26,184 nt of DNA from Raineya sp964654605 (GTDB lineage: Bacteria > Bacteroidota > Bacteroidia > Cytophagales > Thermonemataceae). Location: NCBI GenBank assembly GCA_964654605.1, contig CAZZLW010000076.1, positions 1 to 26,184 on the forward strand, in the 5' to 3' direction. The notes under the pieces were generated by a model. The model ran no database searches and was not told the DNA's origin. It saw only the letters and a list, made by a program, of their open reading frames with translations. Position numbers and translations under genes: made by a program. How positions within the stretch are numbered: position 1 is the first letter of the stretch; every line of letters starts with the position of its first letter. Shown piece by piece: positions 15,926-24,000 of the stretch.

Positions 15926-15957
15926 TGTCCTGTAAGGTTTCAGTAGCTTACAGGACA
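15926..15957 (-). terminator. hairpin between nusA and infB, possible terminator or processing site
   Basis: A perfect 11-bp inverted repeat, TGTCCTGTAAG with CTTACAGGACA, around a 10-nt loop, starting 8 bp after the nusA stop. The flanks GGG and CCC could extend it past a small bulge. No pure T run follows on the minus strand (CCCAAAAGCC), so it may be a weak terminator, a 3'-end stabiliser or a processing site. Confidence 0.5.
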
Positions 15958-15964
15958 AGCCCTT

Positions 15965-17236
15965 TTATTCGTTTTCTTCTTCCTCTTCTTCCTCAAATTC
16001 ACGTTTAATAATTTCCAAAATTTCATCAACTTGCTCTTCTTCTAATTCCGTACGCTTGATGAGGTCTTCTCTGCCCACTGCCAAAACACTCTTGGCAGTA
16101 TCCAAACCTATTCTACGCAGTTCTTCAATTTTCCAAGCCTCAATTTCGTCCTCAAATTCTTGCAAATCAATATCCTCCTCGTCCATTTCCGACTCATCAA
16201 TATCTCGCCAAATATCTATTTCTTTGCCAATAAGTTTGCCCGCCAATTTAATATTTAAGCCATTTTTACCAATAGCCATAGATACTTGGTCGGGTTTGAG
16301 ATATACCGAAACTCTGCCATTTTCTTCAATCTTGATAGAGCTGATTTTGGCAGGACTCAAAGCACGCTGAATGTATAGCTCCAAATTATCGGTATAATTG
16401 ATAACATCAATGTTTTCGTTATGTAGCTCACGGACAATAGAGTGAATTCTTGAACCTTTCATACCTACGCAAGCTCCTACGGGGTCTATTCTGTCGTCAT
16501 AAGTTTCTACGGCTACTTTGGCTCTTTCGCCGGGTTCGCGTACTACTTTACGAATAATAATTTGCCCTTCGTAAATTTCAGGAACTTCCTGCTCAAACAA
16601 GCGTTCTAAAAATTTAGGTGAAGTACGCGAAAGGGTAATACGCGGTGCCCCATTGATAAGTTCTACTTTTTCAATAACTGCTTTTACGGTATCACCTTTG
16701 CGGTATCGGTCTTTGGGTATTTGATGATTTTTTGGCAAAAGCAGTTCATTCCCTTCACTATCTGTAACAATAATATCTTTGCCTACAATCTGATAAACTT
16801 CACCTACCAAAATTTCACCCACACTATCTTTGTATTTTTCGTAAAGATTGGTTTTCTCTAAATCTTTGATTTTCTGAATGAGGGTTTGTCTGCCCATTTG
16901 TACTATTCTCCTGCCAAATTTGCTAATATCAATGGGTTCGGCATATTCTTCGCCAATTTCAAAGTCATCTTGCACTTTTCGTGCCTCTGTAAGGCTAATA
17001 AGATTAGGATTGTGAGCAAGTTCGGGTTCATTATCTGCCACGATTTGGCGATAATGGAAAATTTCTAAATCCCCATTCGGATTGATAATCACCTCAAAAT
17101 TTTGGTCTGTACCATACTGCTTACGAATCATTGATTTGAAAACATCTTCCAAAACACTAATCATCGTAGGGCGGTCTATGCCTTTTTGTTTGGCAAATTC
17201 CATAAACGATTCGGTGAGTTCCTTGTTATTTACCAT
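15965..17236 (-). CDS. nusA: transcription termination/antitermination factor NusA
   Basis: This 423-residue RNA polymerase-binding protein modulates pausing, termination and antitermination. The N-terminal domain that contacts polymerase spans about 1-130 (NKELTESFMEFAKQKGI ... VLEDVFKSMIRKQYG). An S1 domain lies at about 134-200 (VGEILVGEVYQIVGKDIIVT ... VKAVIEKVELINGAPRITLSR). Two KH domains cover about 215-345, with VGACVGMKGSRIHSIVREL and the second GxxG at AIGKNGLNIKLAGKLIG. The C-terminus has a short helical segment and an acidic tail (FEEEEEEENE). It lacks the two long acidic repeats of E. coli NusA, as is normal outside Proteobacteria. It starts 42 bp after rimP. Confidence 0.96.
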   Translation of the reverse strand: MVNNKELTESFMEFAKQKGIDRPTMISVLEDVFKSMIRKQYGTDQNFEVIINPNGDLEIFHYRQIVADNEPELAHNPNLISLTEARKVQDDFEIGEEYAEPIDISKFGRRIVQMGRQTLIQKIKDLEKTNLYEKYKDSVGEILVGEVYQIVGKDIIVTDSEGNELLLPKNHQIPKDRYRKGDTVKAVIEKVELINGAPRITLSRTSPKFLERLFEQEVPEIYEGQIIIRKVVREPGERAKVAVETYDDRIDPVGACVGMKGSRIHSIVRELHNENIDVINYTDNLELYIQRALSPAKISSIKIEENGRVSVYLKPDQVSMAIGKNGLNIKLAGKLIGKEIDIWRDIDESEMDEEDIDLQEFEDEIEAWKIEELRRIGLDTAKSVLAVGREDLIKRTELEEEQVDEILEIIKREFEEEEEEENE

Positions 17237-17278
17237 AATTGTTGTATTTTTTGGATTCGCAGTGGAAACAAGAAAAAT

Positions 17279-17752
17279 TTATCTAAAAGAAATTACAACT
17301 TTGGCAGAAGCAATATCGCTCCAAACAATTTGATGAAGCACGCTTTGAGCCCTCTTACCTTTGCCTGTGGTTTGCTGAAGTGTGATAGTATCATTTTCAA
17401 CACTTTTGAGCGTACCTTCGTAGTTCTGATTATCTTTGGTAGCAATTTGTAAAGTTCTGCCAATGTGTTGGGGCAATTGGCGTAGCATTTTAAGCGGATT
17501 TTCGGCACCGGGCGAAGATACCTCCAAAACATACTTGCTTTCAATCCAATTCTGCTCCTCTATGATATTTCCCAACGCTCTGCTTGTTTTGGCACATACT
17601 TCAATATTTACACCCTTATCACCATCTAAAAGTACGCTCACTTTGAGCTTTTCTTTCAGTTCCTTGATAATCACATCTACCACAAAAAACTCCTTTTCCA
17701 AAAGGCTTTCTGTGGCTTGCCATATATTTTGCTTCAAGGCTTCAATATCCAT
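17279..17752 (-). CDS. rimP: ribosome maturation factor RimP
   Basis: A 157-residue protein for late assembly of the 30S ribosomal subunit. It shows the family sequence VDVIIKELKEKLKVSVLLDGDKGVNIEVCAKTSRAL, then YVLEVSSPGAENPLKMLRQLPQHIGRTLQI (the conserved VSSPG...PL block), and a C-terminal SH3-like part with GTLKSVENDTITL and ending AKVVISFR. The frame is open 17 codons upstream to 17803, but that part (MKGGISPLLFLPDK) is encoded by the leader hairpin, so I use the ATG at 17752. It stands first in the conserved order rimP-nusA-infB. Confidence 0.93.
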   Translation of the reverse strand: MDIEALKQNIWQATESLLEKEFFVVDVIIKELKEKLKVSVLLDGDKGVNIEVCAKTSRALGNIIEEQNWIESKYVLEVSSPGAENPLKMLRQLPQHIGRTLQIATKDNQNYEGTLKSVENDTITLQQTTGKGKRAQSVLHQIVWSDIASAKVVISFR

Positions 17753-17778
17753 AGCAGAAATTTTATCAGGCAAAAACA

Positions 17779-17800
17779 AAAGGGGACTTATGCCCCCTTT
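17779..17800 (-). terminator. hairpin downstream of uvrA and in the rimP leader
   Basis: Minus strand AAAGGGG - 8-nt loop - CCCCTTT, followed by TGTTTTTG, the form of an intrinsic terminator. It sits about 50 bp after the uvrA stop and would end that transcript. It also lies between the rimP promoter at 17814-17844 and the rimP start, so rimP transcripts would carry it at their 5' end. Confidence 0.5.
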
Positions 17801-17813
17801 CAAACTTGCGTTG

Positions 17814-17844
17814 CAAAGTTACAAATAAAAATGCTTTTTGCAAA
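17814..17844 (-). promoter_or_regulatory. rimP-nusA promoter
   Basis: Minus strand: TTTG (17844-17841), 19-nt spacer, TAACTTTG (17821-17814). This matches the Bacteroidota consensus in both boxes and in spacing. Transcription would start near 17808, only 8 nt before the hairpin at 17800-17779. Confidence 0.6.
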
Positions 17845-17852
17845 TTTTTCTT

Positions 17853-20723
17853 TTATTTTTTTAACTTTTTTGCCAAAAATCTTGCAGTATGATTTTGCGA
17901 AGCAATGGCTATCATCTGTTCGGGTGTGCCTGCAAAACAAATTTTACCACCACGCTTCCCCCCTTCGGGTCCCAAATCTATAATCCAATCGGCAGATTTA
18001 ATAATTTCTACATTGTGTTCAATCACAAGCACCGAATTTCCATTTTCTACAAGCAGTTGCAAAGCTGTAAGCAATTTTTGTATATCGTGAAAATGTAATC
18101 CTGTTGTAGGTTCATCAAAAATAAAGAGTTTCTTGCCTTGTTTGCTCAAATTACTATCCAAGAACGAAGCCAACTTTATTCTTTGAGCCTCCCCTCCCGA
18201 AAGCGTATCAGAAGATTGCCCTAACTTTACATAGCCCAAACCCACTTTTTGCAAAGGCTTCAGACGCTCTACAATTTTAGGCTCTTTGGCAAAAAATTCT
18301 ATGGCTTCATCAACGGTTAAATCCAAAACTTCTGTGATGTTTTTCCCTTTGTAAGTAACCTCCAAGACACTCTCTAAGAATCGTTTGCCTTTACAAGCCT
18401 CACAAGGCAGAAAAATATCTGCCATAAATTGCATTTCAATCTTTACCACTCCTTCGCCTTTGCACACTTCGCAACGTCCCCCTTCTACATTAAAAGAAAA
18501 AATACCTGCTTTGTAGCCTCGCTGTTTGGCAAGTGGCTGGGCGGCAAATAGCTCCCTTATCAAATCGTAGGTTTTGCTATACGTAGCAGGATTGGAACGT
18601 GAGGATTTTCCAATTGGGTTTTGGTCAATGTATTCCACCCCTTTAAGCAAATTCAAATCTCCTTCCAAACTATCGTAAGCCCCTATCTCGTTTTCTTCCG
18701 AAAAAGTGAGGTCAAAATGTTTGGCAAGAGCAGGCATCAAAACCTTCTTGACAAGCGTAGATTTACCCGAACCCGAAACACCCGTTATCACACAAAAAAT
18801 CCCCAAAGGAATTTGTACATCAATATCTTGCAAATTGTTTTCCCTTGCTCCTTTTACCCAAATGCTATTTGCCCATTTGTGGCGAAAAGTAGGTATAGCG
18901 ATTTGGTCTTTACCGCTTAAATATCTGATGGTTTTGGATAAAGGAAATTTTTGGGTGTCAAAATCATTTTTATTACCCTGAAAAACAATATCCCCTCCTC
19001 TTGCTCCCGCTTCGGGACCAATATCTATAATGTAATCCGCTACTTGCATAAGTTCCTCTTCGTGCTCTACAACCACCACAGTATTGCCTAAATTGCGAAG
19101 TTGTAAGAGAACTTCAATGAGTTGTTGGGTATCGCGAGGGTGCAAACCTATGCTGGGTTCATCAAGGATATACATAGAACCCACCAAAGCACTGCCCAAA
19201 GCCGTAGCAAGTTTTATTCGCTGAAACTCCCCTCCCGAAAGCGTTGCTGTAGCTCTATTGAGCGTTAGATAGCCCAAGCCCACTTTTAACAAATAATTCA
19301 AGCGGTTGCGAATTTCTGTAAGAATGCGTTTGGAAACTTTCTGCTCAAATTCATCAAGTTTGAGCTTTTCAAAGAAATCTGCTACCTCTTCCACGGGCAT
19401 CAGGAGAAGCTCTTGCAAAGATTTTCCACCAATTTTTACATAAGAAGCATCTTTGCGTATGCGTGTGCCTTTACACTCGGGGCAAATGGTACGACCTCGG
19501 TAACGATACAAAAGAATACGATATTGAATTTTATAGCTTTCGCTCTCCAAAAACTTAAAAAAGTCGTTGATGCCGTAGATAGTATCTTTTTCTTTTTTTC
19601 CTTTTTTGCCTTGCCAAAGCAAATCTTTTTCGGCTTCGGAAAGGTCTTTGTAAGCTCTATGAATCGGGAAATCGTAGAGTAGGGTTGCTTTACGCATAAA
19701 ATCTTTTTTCCACTCTCCCATTTTTTCGGTTCGCCAAGGGGCTACTGCATCTTCATAGACAGAAAAATTGGGGTTAGGGATAACCTGTTTTTCACTGATA
19801 CCCAAAATATTACCAAAACCCTCACAAGTTTTACAAGCCCCATAAGGATTGTTGAAATTGAAAAAGTGAATGGTAGGCTCTTCAAAGGCTATGCCGTCCA
19901 GTTCAAATTTATCGGAAAAAGTTCTTTTTTCAACACCTACAAATTCTATGAGGCACTCTCCTGCTCCTTCAAAAAACGCTGTTTGTACCGAATCTGCAAT
20001 ACGAAAACGGCTTTCCTCATCATTATGCTTTACAGAAGTTCTATCAATGAGTACAAAGACATTTTCCCAATGCTTTTGAGCCAATTCCTTGCCTTTTTGC
20101 TCCAAAAACTCCTCAATAAATACCACTTCGTCGTTTAGTAGAATTCTTGTAAAACCTTTTTGCAGAAGGATTTGTAGCTCTGTTTCAAGGGTTCGGTCGT
20201 AAAGATTTTTCAGCGGGCTGGCAATGATGACTTTTTGTTCTTCAGGAAAAGTAAAAATGTAATCCGTAACGCTATCTACGGTGTCTTTGCGAACTTCTTT
20301 GCCCGAAACAGGCGAAAAAGTCTTGCCTATACGAGCATAAAGTAATTTGAGGTAGTCGTAAATTTCGGTGGTTGTACCTACGGTAGAACGCGGATTTTTA
20401 GAACTTACCCTTTGCTCAATGGCGATAGCAGGCGAAATACCTCTGATATATTCCACTTCGGGCTTTTGCATACGAGCCAAAAATTGCCTTGCATAAGCAC
20501 TCAAACTTTCTACATACATTCTTTGCCCTTCGGCAAAAAGCGTATCAAACACCAAAGAAGATTTGCCCGAACCCGAAACACCTGTTACCACTACCAACTT
20601 ATTACGAGGAATGGCTACATCTATATTTTTTAGATTGTGTAACTTTGCACCCTTGATAAGTATAAATTCTTTGGTAGAAAGATTTTCAAAATTATCTTTT
20701 GGAAACTCAACAGCCGATTGCAT
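17853..20723 (-). CDS. uvrA: excinuclease ABC subunit A
   Basis: This 956-residue DNA damage-recognition ATPase of nucleotide excision repair loads UvrB. There are two ABC ATPase modules. The first has Walker A GVSGSGKSS (48-56), zinc-binding CxxC pairs in CKTCEGFG near 293 and CPECKGT near 413, and signature LSGGEFQRIKLA near 493. The second has GVSGSGKSTL near 646, CEVCKGEGV near 750 paired with CEACKGKRF near 772, and LSGGEAQRIKLA near 838, then IFDEPTTGLH. The UvrB-binding segment is ISPAIAIEQRVSSKNPRSTVGT. Length and layout are normal. It follows a 94-residue gene by 11 bp, so the two share a transcript. Bacteroidota often carry more than one UvrA. This one has the standard arrangement. 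Confidence 0.96.
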   Translation of the reverse strand: MQSAVEFPKDNFENLSTKEFILIKGAKLHNLKNIDVAIPRNKLVVVTGVSGSGKSSLVFDTLFAEGQRMYVESLSAYARQFLARMQKPEVEYIRGISPAIAIEQRVSSKNPRSTVGTTTEIYDYLKLLYARIGKTFSPVSGKEVRKDTVDSVTDYIFTFPEEQKVIIASPLKNLYDRTLETELQILLQKGFTRILLNDEVVFIEEFLEQKGKELAQKHWENVFVLIDRTSVKHNDEESRFRIADSVQTAFFEGAGECLIEFVGVEKRTFSDKFELDGIAFEEPTIHFFNFNNPYGACKTCEGFGNILGISEKQVIPNPNFSVYEDAVAPWRTEKMGEWKKDFMRKATLLYDFPIHRAYKDLSEAEKDLLWQGKKGKKEKDTIYGINDFFKFLESESYKIQYRILLYRYRGRTICPECKGTRIRKDASYVKIGGKSLQELLLMPVEEVADFFEKLKLDEFEQKVSKRILTEIRNRLNYLLKVGLGYLTLNRATATLSGGEFQRIKLATALGSALVGSMYILDEPSIGLHPRDTQQLIEVLLQLRNLGNTVVVVEHEEELMQVADYIIDIGPEAGARGGDIVFQGNKNDFDTQKFPLSKTIRYLSGKDQIAIPTFRHKWANSIWVKGARENNLQDIDVQIPLGIFCVITGVSGSGKSTLVKKVLMPALAKHFDLTFSEENEIGAYDSLEGDLNLLKGVEYIDQNPIGKSSRSNPATYSKTYDLIRELFAAQPLAKQRGYKAGIFSFNVEGGRCEVCKGEGVVKIEMQFMADIFLPCEACKGKRFLESVLEVTYKGKNITEVLDLTVDEAIEFFAKEPKIVERLKPLQKVGLGYVKLGQSSDTLSGGEAQRIKLASFLDSNLSKQGKKLFIFDEPTTGLHFHDIQKLLTALQLLVENGNSVLVIEHNVEIIKSADWIIDLGPEGGKRGGKICFAGTPEQMIAIASQNHTARFLAKKLKK

Positions 20724-20734
20724 ATAAAAGCCAT

Positions 20735-21019
20735 TTAAGAATATTTTTTGCGGAACTCTAATCGTTTCAGTTCTCTTTGCAGTATGATTTCAACAATTTT
20801 TTCAGCATCTTGTTTGGCAAAAGCCTCTGAAAATTCGTTTTCAGGTAAATCTAAGCGATAGGCAACTTGCAGAAGCCTTTCAGGGGCTTTTTGTAAAAGA
20901 TTTTTCACAAAAAACAAAAGATAATTTCGCAATTCGTCCCAAGAAAGCAAGGCTTGCGGCGTAAAATCTTCACAATGCTTTTGCAAATGGTTTTGAAGGA
21001 GTTCTAAATCTTGAAGCAT
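20735..21019 (-). CDS. conserved-looking small helical protein upstream of uvrA, function unknown
   Basis: A 94-residue soluble, mostly helical protein rich in Leu, Glu and Lys, with no signal peptide, cysteine pattern or catalytic motif. The sequence starts MLQDLELLQNHLQKHCEDF and ends in a basic RELKRLEFRKKYS. I cannot assign a family. It is probably a real gene: it is preceded by a TACCTTTG promoter box 13 bp upstream of its ATG, it ends 11 bp before the uvrA start and it has the composition of its neighbours. Its position suggests that it is the leading gene of the uvrA transcript, but a role in DNA repair is only a guess. Confidence 0.7.
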   Translation of the reverse strand: MLQDLELLQNHLQKHCEDFTPQALLSWDELRNYLLFFVKNLLQKAPERLLQVAYRLDLPENEFSEAFAKQDAEKIVEIILQRELKRLEFRKKYS

Positions 21020-21032
21020 CTGTATTTTTTGG

Positions 21033-21040
21033 CAAAGGTA
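21033..21040 (-). promoter_or_regulatory. putative -7 element of the uvrA transcript
   Basis: Minus strand TACCTTTG, a full match to TAnnTTTG, 13 bp before the ATG at 21019, which would give a leader of only about 8-10 nt. No good TTTG is visible at -33, where the upstream gene's terminator stem lies. Confidence 0.45.
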
Positions 21041-21045
21041 AAGAA

Positions 21046-21072
21046 AAAAGTCCTCTTTTACAGAGGACTTTT
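21046..21072 (-). terminator. intrinsic terminator after the beta-helix gene
   Basis: A perfect 11-bp stem, AAAAGTCCTCT with AGAGGACTTTT, around a 5-nt loop, followed by TT on the minus strand. It starts 14 bp after the stop of the large secreted protein gene. Confidence 0.85.
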
Positions 21073-21086
21073 ACAATTTTTGTTTG

Positions 21087-24000
21087 CTAATTTCTGACAA
21101 TCTTGTATAGCTCTCGTGAGCTTGTCCCTTTCACTTCTACCAGATACACGCCTTGTGGTAAGAGAGAGAAATCTATTTGATTTTCGCCAAACTTCAATTC
21201 CATTACTCGCAAGGTTCTGCCGTGTACATCTTGGATTTTAACTTCCAAGTTTTCTTGCAAGCTATTTACAAACAAAATATCACGTGTAGGATTGGGATAG
21301 ATACCTGCCAGCAAATTAGACTTTTCGGAAGAAAGTGAAACGATACGCGAGTAAGCAAATTTGCCGTCTTTATCTATCTGCTTGATACGGTAGTAAATTT
21401 TGCCTGTAATTTTACTGCTCAAGCCTCTATCTTCAAATACATAACGGTTTTCGGATTTCTTTTTAGCAGAAACTTGACCAACTTTTGTAAATTCTCGGGC
21501 ATCAAAACTTCTTTCTACTTCATAAAAATCGGTGTTGATTTCGCCGAGTGTATTCCACAAAACTTCGGGAATACGATTTTCGTTGTAGCGAGCCTGAATA
21601 CTTAAAAACTCTACAGGCAAAGGATTGACAATATCCGAAATTGTCCAAGGCGAAAACGCCGTGATATTGATAGGAATACTGCTAATCAGTGGAGTTGTGG
21701 TAGGTGCGGCAAAAATTGGACTACGAATTTCCCATACGGTTCCATTGTTACGCCAAGCCTGCAACTGATTGACATCTTTGCCATTGTTGATAGCAGGCAA
21801 CCAACGAAACTCCACGCCGTTTCTACCATTAGCCACCGAAGGCTCAATGTACCAAGTACAGGCAATAGAAGTAAATGTACCTACTATCTGAATACCTGCA
21901 ACATCTGAAACTCTCAACAAATCTAATACGCCCAAATCTGCCCCTGCAGGTAAATTCAGACCTAAAAAGTCAAAAGCACCTACACCAACATTGCGAATAG
22001 TTCGGGCACGCCCTAAAATTCGGCTATTATTTTTTTCGCCAACCGTAAGTGGATTAGCGGCGGGGTCTATGGCAACAGGTGTAAAATTAAGCGTATTGGC
22101 ATTGGTCTGAATGTATCCGTCATTGAAAATTACTTGGTTGTTGATAGTCAGGTCGCCAAGCATATTAAGTGTTTTTCCTGAACCATTCATTTCCCAGTTT
22201 TCACTGATAACAGGCGAAGCCCCCACAGGTACAAAATCGGTATCGTAAGCCGTAAGAGGTCGGTCTGTGGCAGAACCATCATCAAAATAAGTACCTTGTT
22301 CAACATTTAAGGTAAATCCATCGGCATTGATAACATTAGTGCCTCTACGAATACGAGGTGAAGCCGTAAAAGCAGGTGCAATAAAAGAGGCTTGCGTAAC
22401 AAACACGTGGTTAGGTTTTACGGTTACAAAGCCCAAAGGAGCATAGTCTATGGTATGCTGAATGCGATTTTCAAGCAAAATAAGATTGGGATTAGACATA
22501 GCCGTAGGCAATTGCAAGCCCGAACCTACATCATATAAATTATGAACAGCATTGAAATTTACATTTACACTTGCCATTGTAGTAGCAGGAATACCCGATA
22601 CCCATACACCTGCGTAAGGATTGGGGAAAGCAGGTGCAAGCGGAAGTGCAAGCGTTGATGAGTGGGTGTTTCCAAAAAAAGCATCTAAGGCAATAAATCT
22701 TGAAATATTGGGGTGAAATCTATTTTCCTGCCCTGCCGAACCAATAGTGATATTGTTAAATGCAGGATTAGCCCCACTATGATGATTAGCAAAAAGCAAA
22801 GCTATCCCTCCCAATAAGCTACTATGATTGAACGTATTGTTCAGGATAGAAATATTGCTCACCGTCATTGCAGGACCAGAAGCAACAGCGAAAGTGCGAT
22901 TTTTGGTATTAACAACTATATGGTTGTAAGTGGTAGAAGTAGCTCGTGGCGTAAATGTATTATTGTTAATATTCACATTCATAGAACGCCCCAGCCAAAT
23001 ACCTACATTCGGATGCCCTGAAATGGTATTATTGTTGATATTAACAATAGAATTAGCATTGTAGTTATCTTTGATTTCTATTACAGAAAAAGAAACCGTA
23101 TCAGGAACAAAAGCAGGAACACTAAGATTATTGTTGGCAATATTATGTGTTGTATTAGCAACAGGAATATTCATTTCAATAGCCGCCTGATTGAGAGATA
23201 ATATGGTATTGTTAGTAATATTAGAATTTCCTCTTACATCTGCCCACTGCAATCCATACCAGCCTCCACCCGTAATGGTATTATTGCTCACAGTACCATA
23301 GTTGCCAATAATTCTAATACCTACCCTAAAAAAAGAATTGTTTGCAACATCATTCGTAATAATGTTGTTTTGAATATTTACGAAATTGTTGCCCGGTGTA
23401 AAGAAAATGATGTTATTTTCTGAAAGGCGAATGCCGTAAGCGTGTGCATCTACGCTATTAGGAACATTGTTGATATTTTCTATGTAATTATTGAAAATCT
23501 CTAAATTGTTGTAGGACCCGGGAGTAGCGTGGTTTGCCACAAAAATACCGTGCCTACCATTGGTGCTTGTACCACCTGCTCCATTTACTTGTAAATGTAA
23601 ATGTTCAATAGTGATATTCGGTGCAGAAGCTATCAATATGCTTTCACAAGGAGCTTGCATAATCAGAATAGGGCGTGGTGCTACACCTCCATTGCCTAAT
23701 AAATGAATAGCCTTATTTACCAAAATATCTGCATCAATAGTATAGTTTGGCAGACCAGAACGAATATCCAAAACATCTTTGAAGGCAGTATTGGCTATAA
23801 GAATTCCTTGCCTAATAGGACCAATTGCGGTTGAGGTTTCTGTAGGAGTAGCTCTGTAAGTTTTAGAACTATTGATTTGCACTCCTCTTTGTCCCGAAGC
23901 GTTGCCAGCTACATCATCTAAATCTACTGCCGCCCAAGGATTAAATGCTACGTTACTATTTGTAGTCGCCGAAAATTCAGGGAAATTGGGTGCGGTAACA

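Noticed and set aside
17436..17828. 130-codon plus-strand frame over rimP
   Set aside because: Antisense to the conserved VSSPG block of RimP, and it extends through the leader hairpin and promoter.
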